DNA of 23,368 bases from Apostichopus leukothele (Eukaryota > Echinodermata > Holothuroidea > Aspidochirotida > Stichopodidae): NCBI GenBank assembly GCA_010014835.2, contig JAAAKB020041661.1, positions 1-23,368 of the forward strand, in the 5' to 3' direction. Positions 12,201 through 20,067 of the stretch are shown piece after piece. Each line of letters opens with the position of its first letter. The stretch's first letter is position 1. The translations under genes were made by a program, and so were the position numbers. The notes under the pieces are model-generated. The model was not told the DNA's origin and searched no databases. It saw only the letters and a list, made by a program, of their open reading frames with translations.

Positions 12201-12345
12201 CTGCGTTTCGATTGGAATCTGTGGCCTGATCGACACAGCCCTTTATCCAGTCCATGTGGCTGAAATTCTTGGTGCCACCCAGTTCTTTGGGTAGAGAGGT
12301 AGCTGGTACATAACGACAAAGCCTCTCTGCATTAACAAGTGTTAC
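16..12345 (-). CDS. PTPN9: PTPN9 / PTP-MEG2 ortholog, five 3' exons (5'-partial gene model)
   Basis: Joined minus-strand exons are 12345-11546, 5800-5640, 4942-4713, 2993-2786 and 257-16. Together they are 1641 nt: 546 codons and a TAG stop. Every junction has GT and AG and the phases agree (0, then splits after 2, 1, 0 and 1 bases). The order is C-terminal edge of a CRAL-TRIO domain (about residues 1-24 of this partial product), a linker (about 25-230), then a complete classical PTP domain (about 233-525). That pairing is specific to PTPN9 among animal phosphatases. In the known family, the CRAL-TRIO domain binds phosphoinositides and places the enzyme on secretory vesicles, where it acts on NSF; receptor tyrosine kinases and STAT3 are also reported substrates. 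Visible catalytic residues are C459, R465, D414 and Q503/Q507, so the enzyme should be active. The N-terminal exons are not found here. Orthology is very likely; the gene model is inferred from sequence alone. Confidence 0.93.
1241..1254. promoter_or_regulatory. RFX X-box-like site (ATTGCCATGGTAAC)
   Basis: It fits the X-box pattern RYYNYY-N2-RRNRAC at every position. It may be a real regulatory site or a common near-palindromic word; intron location. Confidence 0.25.
1583..1596. promoter_or_regulatory. RFX X-box-like site (GTTGCTATGGAAAC)
   Basis: Full match to RYYNYY-N2-RRNRAC, 342 bp from the previous site in the same intron. Confidence 0.3.
2786..2993 (-). CDS. PTPN9: PTPN9 exon: WPD loop and catalytic P-loop
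   Basis: This 208-nt exon starts after a tttttttcag acceptor in phase 0 and ends ACA G|GTATTG, splitting the second Gly of the signature. It carries the active-site pieces. [19 protein letters not shown] contains the WPD loop with the general acid D414, and [15 protein letters not shown] contains the nucleophile C459 and the phosphate-binding R465 in the canonical CX5R motif. The Pro-Pro before the last strand and the stretch between the loops match PTPN9 best. All catalytic residues are standard, so nothing suggests a pseudophosphatase. Confidence 0.97.
2994..4712 (-). other. PTPN9: Intron between QYWP exon and WPD exon (1719 bp)
   Basis: GTAAGA donor and TTTTTCAG acceptor. AT-rich and non-coding. 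It holds a 22-base near-perfect palindrome at 3271-3292, a small hairpin (agacct-ggtt-aggtct) near 3222-3237 and a short TTG run at about 4675-4689. Short open frames on both strands (for example 3746-4066 minus) have no recognisable protein content. Confidence 0.9.
3271..3292. repeat. Perfect 10-bp-arm palindrome with 2-bp spacer
   Basis: taattcaata, spacer ac, then tattgaatta. It forms a small AT-rich hairpin in the intron; no function is implied. Confidence 0.9.
4713..4942 (-). CDS. PTPN9: PTPN9 exon: central PTP domain (TYSDFW to QKCGQYWP)
   Basis: This 230-nt exon runs from acceptor ccttctag|GT to donor ACC ATG|GTAAGA, ending in phase 0. It encodes residues 322-397, starting with [18 protein letters not shown], which completes the QGPL...T..DFW motif of classical PTPs. 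VVMTT follows, then RQKCGQYWP, equivalent to the KC..YWP motif. The second half ([20 protein letters not shown]) forms the central beta strands and diverges more, as is usual in this region. The closest match I recognise is PTPN9, whose human form has RRKCGQYWPLEK here. Confidence 0.95.
4943..5639 (-). other. PTPN9: Intron between DYINA exon and QYWP exon (697 bp)
   Basis: GTACGT donor and TTCTAG acceptor. This is the shortest intron in the window. I see no repeats or coding content in it. Confidence 0.9.
5640..5800 (-). CDS. PTPN9: PTPN9 exon: PTP domain, pTyr-recognition loop and DYINA motif
   Basis: This 161-nt exon lies between a strong acceptor (pyrimidine tract ending ttttttgcag) and the donor CAG G|GTACGT. 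Its first base completes the split Arg codon from the preceding exon, and the last G starts the Gly of the QGP motif. It encodes [10 protein letters not shown] (268-277) and [18 protein letters not shown] (299-316). KNRY is the classical pTyr-recognition loop; DYINA(N/S) and the following GYKQKNA are core PTP motifs, and the [13 protein letters not shown] ending is particularly close to human PTPN9. Reading through the acceptor gives a longer open frame upstream, but that part is intronic pyrimidine tract. No unusual residues are seen. Confidence 0.96.
6660..6820. repeat. 131-bp-offset direct duplication of a 30-bp block, with internal short repeats
   Basis: The 19-mer ctaccatgcaatatgctaa occurs at 6660-6678 and 6791-6809, and similarity continues for about 11 more bases in each copy. 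Between them ccctattcaattc occurs at 6685-6697 and 6706-6718. The blocks are too long for an ordinary target-site duplication, so local slippage or a tandem duplication with divergence is more likely. Confidence 0.75.
8431..8470. repeat. Two tandem copies of a 20-bp agcaacatta plus T-run unit
   Basis: agcaacatta followed by an A/T-only run occurs at 8431-8450 and again at 8451-8470. It is a small slippage duplication in intron sequence. Confidence 0.75.
8660..8716. mobile_element. Interspersed-repeat fragment, retroelement-end-like (class uncertain)
   Basis: The plus strand reads ggggcctgacgtttcgatcc, then tatcaggatcttcttcagatgc. The gacgtttcg...cttcttcag arrangement with an internal hairpin (gatcct-atc-aggatc) is a motif I associate with abundant repeats in marine invertebrate genomes, often at the ends of Penelope-like or other non-LTR elements. 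No reverse transcriptase or endonuclease coding is visible nearby, so this is at most a short, old remnant. The family assignment is from memory and uncertain. Confidence 0.4.
10400..11073. repeat. Two-level minisatellite, about 21-bp GGTATATGTG units in a 336-bp higher-order repeat
   Basis: The plus strand is filled with variants of gaggtatatgtgtatgtggca (units of about 21 bp, degenerate). Over this lies a second level. A longer block that includes attaacatagataacca, then a tttgtaaata...gctcaag stretch, then gcctacatatttctgca, then gacagaggtatatggctgagg occurs twice. The anchor attaacatagataacca starts at 10545 and at 10881, an offset of 336 bp. The array is non-coding; the open frames inside it are repeat artefacts. 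It sits about 0.5 kb inside the large intron from its donor. Confidence 0.88.
11546..12345 (-). CDS. PTPN9: PTPN9 exon: end of CRAL-TRIO domain, long linker, start of PTP domain
   Basis: This 800-nt exon starts after a clear acceptor (tttcag) in phase 0 and ends at TCA AG|GTTAGT, leaving AG to be completed by the next exon. Residues 1-24 read VTLVNAERL then [14 protein letters not shown], which matches the last strand and LP..LGG end of PTPN9's Sec14-like domain. WIKGC follows at 33-37. Residues 38-215 are low-complexity, acidic and Ser/Thr-rich, with SSSSELD (137-143), a PPPKPPRPS stretch (193-201) and an acidic run before [10 protein letters not shown]. Residues 233-263 ([17 protein letters not shown] to PPTGTF) match the helix that opens the PTPN9 phosphatase domain. 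From memory the human linker is only about 60 residues, so this one is greatly expanded; insect orthologs also tend to be long. The acceptor reads CAG|GTAAC, so it also resembles a donor. The antisense frames across this exon are shadows. Confidence 0.93.
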
Positions 12346-13526
12346 CTGAAAGGATAATCACAAAATAAAGAAAGAAAAAGTTAAATGACGACGATGTCTC
12401 TGAACTGCTCTACAAATAAAACCTCTATTACCTATATTATATATTAATAAATCTATCAAAAGATTAAATCTCAAATTTCATATAATAATTGACTAAACAA
12501 GTTAAGTATATGGAAAAGCTAATGTGATAATGCATGAAAGACTAGTTTTCAAACCAAACACTGTGGGATTATCAGAGATGCTGACCGTTGGGATAAAGAA
12601 CAAAATACGTATGAATAAGGAAGAAATTGTTACAGGAAATTGAAAAGAAAGAATAAAAAAACTGTAGAAATATCAAATAAATATGATGAACAAAGTTGTG
12701 GCAACACTTTACACTCATCAGCAAATATGAAGCAGTTTGACTTAGAGACCTAGAACTAAATAAGACTTGAGACACTTCCTTCCTTTTGTTTCAATCAAAA
12801 CACAATAGACTAATTAAGTCCCAGCCTACTCAAGTCCACTAACCTTACTGCCATTGGCTGATTTTGATAGCCAAGTTCTTTCAAGACATTGACTTTGGAA
12901 CTTTTCCAACTTAATCATGAATTAAACCAATACCAGAGAAGAAACTTTGGACCACAAGTGTCCAACAATTGTTGTATAAAAAAGAAACAAAATCTGCTGA
13001 AGCAAAATTTACGGTACGTTGATCACATGGACGTGCAATCTTCAGATGTATACCCTTAAGTACACCATGACTTATGTCTACAGAATCCAATATAACAGTA
13101 ACATATACACTCAACCATACTCTTCATATGATACTAACACCATACATCCCATACCAATCCCAATCATCTGCTGGACTATATTGTAGTGCTTTCAAACCTA
13201 ATGATGCACATTTCTGATTTTTTATTTTATTTAGGCATCCCATCTCAAGGCTTTCCCATAATTCAGTACAACGTATGAGAAGCTCACAAACCTGGGAGTC
13301 GCTTGCTGTGGGTAAAGAATCCCCGGCCGAGGCAAGGCTATAGACATTCTTATTGCGCCAAGGAAAAAACCTGGACATGATAATGATTACTCCGTAGAGT
13401 TAACTGCCTGTCAGATTACGATTAAATTAAATCCAACATGCTTCAATTGAAACACTGAAATATTGCGAATGATCAATCAAGATGGAACAGGCAGCTACAG
13501 TATATGAACACCCCTGACTGTATTCA

Positions 13527-13559
13527 CAATCAATATCCAATCAATATCCAATCAATATC
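13527..13559. repeat. Three perfect tandem copies of an 11-bp unit (caatcaatatc)
   Basis: The unit repeats exactly at 13527-13537, 13538-13548 and 13549-13559. It is a short minisatellite in non-coding DNA. Confidence 0.9.
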
Positions 13560-15143
13560 CTGTCACATGATAGAATCCAGAAGACAGCATTTCAAAGAAA
13601 ACCTCTCCGACACATATTTCAGCTATGGCGTAATAATGTATACAGTTTGAATATTTCATGAGTTAATGTTCTGGTATTTGATAAAAGACAGAAAGCACAG
13701 TGGAAATGCTGGCTGGATTCCGCTTACTTCCTCCAAGCTCTTGACAGCTGGAAAATTGTGCCTCGTCCGTTTTTATGAAAGCAGAACTTCCAAAGTTAAT
13801 CTTTTACGTGACGGTAACAGATTTTTCACAACAGAGGACAAGTCTGCAAAGGTTTATACAGAATCACAAGCTGCCTGCGGTATATAAACCCAGACAGATT
13901 ACAACTATAACAGTATGGGCCACTGCAGAACAGAAACTTGTCTAAACCCAGTCAGCCATAGCCCTGCACCCCCTCTCACATTTACCTTGCATATTGACAT
14001 TGCCACCAATTCAGTCCTATTCCCTTTTTGTCTTTGTCATTTCTTTTGTGTGTATGCGTGTTTGTGTGTGTGTCATTTTCTGTTCCTTTTCATATTTCCT
14101 TCTTAGTGCTTAATTTTTCTAAATGACAAGCTCTGAATTACTTCAAATAAGTCAAGGTGTAAAAGTGTGCCCTGTTCCAGAGACGTGTACGGTTGACATT
14201 TTGAAGTTTAAAAAGCCAAAACAGATAAAATGTTACACAAAAAGAGATACCCCAAATATTGATGGAAAATGAACAAACTTTGGATGAGGTGACATGCCCT
14301 TACAAGACTAATATATTCAAGCAACACTGGTTACTACAGGTACTTTGGTTTTCCTCTTCCAAAAATACTGAAAATAGATACGAACTGTGTCACATTTTGC
14401 AAAGTCCTGAGGAAATGTTAGTTCCTGTCATAAAACAGGTAACACTCACTTCACCCCTCTTAAAACATACATTTCACGTCTGCCAATGTTATAATGCTGA
14501 TGATATAGTACATTCCAGTCGTGTTATTTTAGACGGCTAGGAATTTTAACCGACAGAAATTTGAGATTTAATTAGCACGTTTCTAATCCAGAAGTTTCCA
14601 CAGACCTGTACAATGGACGATTATAGGCTTACAGTTAACTCAGGCTGTATTTAGGCAAACACAGTAGAGCCGTGCGTCTTGTCATGTTTCATGGATTGAC
14701 TGCTCTCTTCGATCGAATTCTCTACGGTGTTGCAAAACACAGATCGTTTACATCGGTCGGAACTTTATCATGCCACGCTCAAGAGCACTAACGAAGTCAC
14801 TGTGGCTCCATGGAGTTAATCATTTCTAAGAAACAGAGCTGAAGTTATTTGTTTTTTTTTTACGTTATGTTTGGGGAAACAGGAATATATGCACGTCGAC
14901 CATGTTCACATTGTTACTGTACCTCAAGCCTAATAAACCTGTCAGACATGTTAGTAAAGGGTAGCTTATCATAGCTGTGCTTCTCTTTCACTCCACTAGA
15001 GACGGTTATTGCTGATAAATGAGAAAGACGGAGTATCCAACTGTATGCATACATTGAGAAGGTATTAAACTGTGTTTGCTCACATAAATCACTCCTATGT
15101 ATTTCTCATGAGGGGAAATTATCTCAAGGGGAATGTGTAATGA

Positions 15144-15157
15144 GTTGCCATGGAAAT
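15144..15157. promoter_or_regulatory. RFX X-box-like site, one mismatch (GTTGCCATGGAAAT)
   Basis: Matches the X-box pattern at all but the last position. It lies in the large upstream non-coding region. Confidence 0.2.
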
Positions 15158-15630
15158 GGAACAAAACATACAATCTAAAGTGCTCTTCTTGGAACCAATC
15201 ATTGTATAATGACTACAGGAAAGTCAAGGAAGGATAGATATCCTTCCAAACTTGACCAATTGCCCTCTGACCATATCATCCAAACAGAGCCAAACAACAC
15301 AGCCCTAACAGCTCTATCTTTGATTAATATAATATCCCCAAATAAACTGGTTTGAGAGGCCAAGAGTGAGACCAGTGTTCAGTGGTGTTTTGAAAACATC
15401 CCCTATGGCTGAAGTGACTATTGCTGCTCTGAAACTTTTGGCAGGACCGTAGCACCCCTCCCCAGCTTGTGGTACTGGACTATTTTGGTTACATCGTTTT
15501 GAATGCCGCCAACGTTTACAACGCTTAACATGTCATTTGTAATAAGAAAAAAATCCGGTTAGTCTCTTCTTTCATTTCTCTCATATTTCCATTAAATTAT
15601 GAGCCAGTTACTTGGCATAGTTTCAACCTT

Positions 15631-15644
15631 GTTGCTATGGTGAC
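15631..15644. promoter_or_regulatory. RFX X-box-like site (GTTGCTATGGTGAC)
   Basis: Full match to the X-box pattern, about 490 bp from the previous one-mismatch site. Confidence 0.3.
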
Positions 15645-16447
15645 AGGTTAAACTCCTCCTCCTCTAAACTGTGAAGTGAGTGTTCTCTCAATCAAGCTGA
15701 TTTTCAAATGAAGCTGTGTCTAGTAGGAAGATAATAGAAACTGTCACATTCTTCTCGAGAAGTACATACTTGAAATACACTTCCCATGACGTCATTCACA
15801 GAGAGTTCTAGTGCTAGATGATTTCGGGGAGAAGCATGTAATATACACCTACACTTATCATGGAGAAAAACCAAAATCAAACACAGTCAAACACACTTTG
15901 GTGAAAACTTCATCTTATTCCGTGTTTAATCAATCAGACAAAAACCTCCAAAGTTACCTAGCTACTATATACTCAAAATTTGAAAGATTTAAAATTGAAA
16001 TTTATGATTTACGCACTAGCCGTATTGTGGCTCCAATTTTAACGAATGGATGAAAAGCCATATTAATACATAGCTGCTCATAGGTCCTTTTACATACGAT
16101 TATATCATTGTTAAATAGTATTGTCTAAAATTATGGAATAAAGAACACAAACCTCACGCAAACAAATGCTAACCTTTGTGGTGACATCATCAAAGAGAAT
16201 TCTGGGATTTGTAGGAACGTTATTTGTGATATATTCTATTCATCTGAACGCTATTTAGAAGGTTTCAAAGTTTTACTGTGGAGGAGTATATGACTACATG
16301 CAATGGTATACATTAATGAGTTGGCAACAAGGACTTTTAATCTCTCTCCACCTACTATGAATGTGAAATTCTTTGATGACATTAATCTCAGCAACAATTC
16401 ATCCTTCACACAGGTCCCATAAGTTGGAATAAAGAAAAGTATATGGT

Positions 16448-16477
16448 GGGGGGGGGGGTACAAATATTGTGGGGGGG
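16448..16477 (+). repeat. Paired G tracts (11 and 7 G)
   Basis: G runs at 16448-16458 and 16471-16477 are separated by 12 bases. They are simple low-complexity sequence with some quadruplex potential on the plus (template) strand. Confidence 0.85.
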
Positions 16478-18488
16478 TTTAAAAAGTAACCATCAGTTCA
16501 ATTTAAGGTAGGTAAAATTTTACGTTAGGAAGTTTCCAATGGATATATATTATAAATCATGGATCATTCTAGAAAGTTCTTGTTTGCCTAGTAAAGGAGT
16601 GGCACTTGCATAGAGGTCAATAAAGTACAAGCCAATGAAATAAGTACACACGAAAGGTAGAAAAAGACCCATCATGCAGTAAGATTCCAAGAACCTGTGT
16701 ATAATTATTTTAGAATATGATTGCACTGCATGCTATCAATATGCACAACTGCCTTTACTGAGCTGAATGAAAGTAAATTTGCATAGAGTTTGTTTAAATG
16801 CAAAAATTCTAGATACTGACAGAAAAGAGCAACGCTACTGGGAACTATGGACGAAACTGAAGATACAGTATTTATTTATCTCCGGAATATTTACTGAGTT
16901 CTATTAACTAAGAGTATCTATAAATTTGTAATTCTTTACATTCTACACCATCACCAAGCTGAATACTGCCCTCACCCTTCTCAATTAACCACTCATTGAA
17001 AGGCTCCTCCTTACAGACCAGTAAAGCATCAGCAGATAAATAATACAAATAAGTTTGCCAGCAGTATTGCTCACCCACAGGCTATTTTCATTTCTGCATA
17101 AAACAAAATCTTTCAATGTTAGCAAGTGACTGTTTGATGTTACATACATCTTAATGAACCACTTCTGCATTCATTCATTAATGATAGCATTACAACATTT
17201 GTTTACCTGTTTGATTGATATTTGTTGCAGATCCTTCAAAGGATACATGCAATGCAGTAAATGAAGTAGAATCTACTCCTTAATTCCAACCTTCTCTCTC
17301 CCGCCCACCCCTTCCCTGCCATGTTTTTCATTTTTGGTTTTGCTTAATGCCTCGTTAAACTTATAAACTTATATAGTGAAGAATCAAAAATGGTAAAAAA
17401 AAAAAATTTGAAACAACTTTCTTTGACAAAACCTTTAGATACCATGCACCCCAATAGAGAGAAAGAATTGCACTTTCAAAATGAATGGTAACAATTTAGC
17501 ATACACCCTACTCATCAATTGACATAAATCTTATCTCACTGCTTGCTTGCTTTCTTTTTTTCAATTCACTGTACATGTTCAGCAACCAGTGAGTGTGCCC
17601 CTTTAAAGTAAACCTGACTAAATAAAATTGAAATTTACCTTTTCAAGTTTTTTACAATAGCCTTGAATATAGAATACAATTACAACCACAAGATCACGTA
17701 CACCGTCAGTATGTTTCAGAGAAAGACCCGGTTGTAATGTTTTTGTGGGTTTTGACATAGTACTACCATTTCTTGTCAATTAATTCTGGCATAGGTTCCC
17801 ACCATTGTAATCTCTTAACCACTTACTAGATACCAGTACATCTGCATGCTTTCTTAGTAAATGCTGGTTCATGTGACGCAGTTATACTGGATAGTAAATG
17901 ATACTTCATGTACAAGAACCCTTCTTCAAAAAACTGAAATATCATGCAGCTCAGTAGACCTTATTATTTACCACAAAGTTTTTAATTACATATATACATG
18001 AATATGAGGGTGGGGTTCTAAGGTGGCACACACAAACGGTCGTCTTGGTTACTTCCGTAGGAATAGTGGCACGGTGGTTTTTTGTTGTAAATTTTCCAAT
18101 ATCAAACCGTGTATCTGTTTCCTTTTCATGTGTTTTCAGTGTTTTCAGAGAAGTTTGAGACTGGAATGTAATTTGTTGCACCCATTCCTGCTCCTGTGAC
18201 CGCCACCTAACATCCCCATTTGAAGGACGAGAGTGTACTGTAGAAGCTGATCCCTTTCTCAAATACTGGGGAGAGGGTTATGGAAGAGATGGGGGTTTCC
18301 CATTTATTATCACTGCATTGACACCCATAGTGAAGGAATGTTATTTCTAAACCATTTGACAGAACAGACCAAAACCCTTTTTCCTTCCCAATTCGAACGC
18401 AAGAATACTGAGATCTACCAAAGATGGTTAAAAGAAGAAAGGAAACACAGATCAACAATCTGAACAGGTCAAGAAAACCTGATTCCGT

Positions 18489-18514
18489 GGGGGGGGGGGG
18501 GAGGAGGGAGAGGG
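18489..18514 (+). repeat. G-rich tract with G-quadruplex potential
   Basis: A run of 13 G is followed by GG, GGG and GGGG blocks separated by single A or AGA, enough G runs for an intramolecular quadruplex on the plus strand. Confidence 0.8.
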
Positions 18515-18947
18515 GTTTGAAACAGTCACCCAATGGTTGTAAGGCAGAAACTCTACCCATGACACCAATTCTGCACCAGGTTTCACTGAGTTTGTTTATA
18601 TTTAAAAAATTATAAAGCATAAGCAATGTCCTTTTGTGTAGGAATGCTGTGGTACAAGTTGAATAGGAGAACATTTTATTCCTGGTTTGAATTGCTGAAA
18701 AGAAAGTTTCATTGCATTGACAGACTTACAGACTTTCTTTAATAGGTATGTGCGGAGAAAAATTGTGTGTGCAAAATGCTCAATTTGCTTCAAAGATTAA
18801 TTCCAAGTATCGAGTACGGAAACTTAGTGCCCTTACCTGTTTTATGATATTAATACTAAAGTTTCCTTCCAAAGGAAAACACCTCAATGTCCCGACCACC
18901 CTCCTCGGGCCCCAACCTCTCCACACTGCAACACTTTTCTATTTAAA

Positions 18948-19175
18948 GCAGATTTTTCCACAAAATTTTAGTAAATTTTCAATTGCTATTCAGTACCAAG
19001 ATTCCATAACAATTAAAGTCATTTGCTTGCCTAGTCAAGTTTAATTTTAAAAAGTAAAGGAACTGTGTTGAAAATTTTTCAGATTTTTCATTCTGCCCTT
19101 TTGCATTTACTCTTGGTAAATTTTCAATCGCTACCCCATTCCAAAATTTCATTACCAATGTAAATCATTTGCAAA
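18948..19175. repeat. Diverged tandem duplication, about 131-145 bp period
   Basis: Landmarks recur in the same order: cagattttt (18949 and 19080), gtaaattttcaat (18971 and 19116), a following attcc...atta(c)caa block, and atcatttgc or tcatttgc. Indels shift the offset from 131 to 145 bp. The copies are well diverged, which suggests an old duplication of non-coding sequence. I do not recognise the family. Confidence 0.5.
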
Positions 19176-19469
19176 GTGGCAGTTGAAAAATTTGAACTCT
19201 TTCAATTTGCTTGTTACATGTGATTAATTCCACAATGGAAAAGTCTTCACTACGAAACGTTGAAGATCTATTAATTTCTCTCGCTCATTAACTCTCATTA
19301 ACATATGTCAGTTGCTATCTTATTTCAAGTTATACTCGAAAGGTTTGGTAAATGGCCGTCCAAACGCAAACAGCACCTTTTAGCTGGCCTAGATGTCATA
19401 AAAACTGAAAAGAAAACCAACATGAGTATTAAATAATACAAAAAAATATATATATATTTAAACACTCAC

Positions 19470-19526
19470 CATATCCCTGGGATAATTCATACGGACTTGT
19501 AAAACATCATCAACAGTTAACTCCAT
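19470..19526 (-). CDS. Candidate alternative first coding exon (MELTVDDVLQVRMNYPRDM)
   Basis: On the minus strand an ATG in good context (A at -3, G at +4) opens 19 codons that run straight into a strong donor, ATG|GTGAGT, in phase 0. That is the phase required by the PTPN9 exon starting at 12345, so splicing would give a product with most of the CRAL-TRIO domain replaced by 19 residues. A TATA-like box lies upstream at 20067-20061. The peptide resembles nothing I know and does not align to the missing CRAL-TRIO sequence. Several ATGs lie in the presumed leader, so the leader would have to be spliced or leaky. This is a hypothesis; the segment may be chance intron sequence. Confidence 0.25.
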
Positions 19527-20060
19527 ATTCTCAGATTTATTTAAAATAAGACCAATAAAAAGGAAGTTTCTTCAAGGTTTAAATCACAACACACAGATGC
19601 ATAACGGTATCCTGCACAACTTATTTAGCAAACACTTGTAATATTCCATACAGTACCTTGTCTTAAAAACAAAACATTCACAATCATTGAAGCAAAAGTA
19701 ATTCCATCCACAATGGATCAAGTTATAAATTTAATTCTTTAGATTGTCGCTTAAAAGAAACTAAGAGAATTTCCCATTATTAGCGAAGATCAGAAAAAAG
19801 ATCAGGTCGTCTCATTGAACAGACTCACTACTTGGCCGTCAATGCTGTCAATACCGACACACCGTACCATAAATAGAAATCCGCTACTGAAAATTTCGTC
19901 CTCACCGACAGGAGAGAAAAAAAAAACATAATCCAAATCAAGTTAAATATATCTCCGAAATCAAATTATCCTGATGTCAAAAAAACAAGAACCAACAACA
20001 GCCATATGAAATGGACTTCCACCAAATCCAAGAAAGCTGGAATGTAGAGCTGCCTCTGTT

Positions 20061-20067
20061 CTTTATA
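20061..20067 (-). promoter_or_regulatory. TATA-like box (TATAAAG), minus strand
   Basis: The minus strand reads CACTGTATAAAGAACAG here. It would place a start site near 20035, about 500 bp upstream of the candidate first exon. A donor-like TGTCG|GTGAGG at 19906/19905 could end a short non-coding leader exon. TATA-like words are common in AT-rich DNA, so this is only suggestive. Confidence 0.2.

Noticed and set aside
12838-12897. Possible exon ending at a GTTAGT-like donor, with a frame reading KVNVLKELGYQNQPMAV
   Set aside because: The phase is wrong for the exon at 12345, the acceptor is poor, and there is no match to PTPN9.
13124-13378. 84-codon minus-strand frame (MSRFFPWRNKN...) as a possible upstream PTPN9 exon
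   Set aside because: The peptide does not resemble the CRAL-TRIO domain and no suitable phase-0 donor ends it.
17207-17272. 22-codon exon-like segment ending ACAG|GTAAAC on the minus strand
   Set aside because: The sequence before it is purine-rich on the transcribed strand, so there is no pyrimidine tract for an acceptor.
18207-18674. 155-codon minus-strand open frame
   Set aside because: It includes the G13/C13 tract translated as a proline run, has no recognisable domain, and does not fit the PTPN9 phase or sequence.
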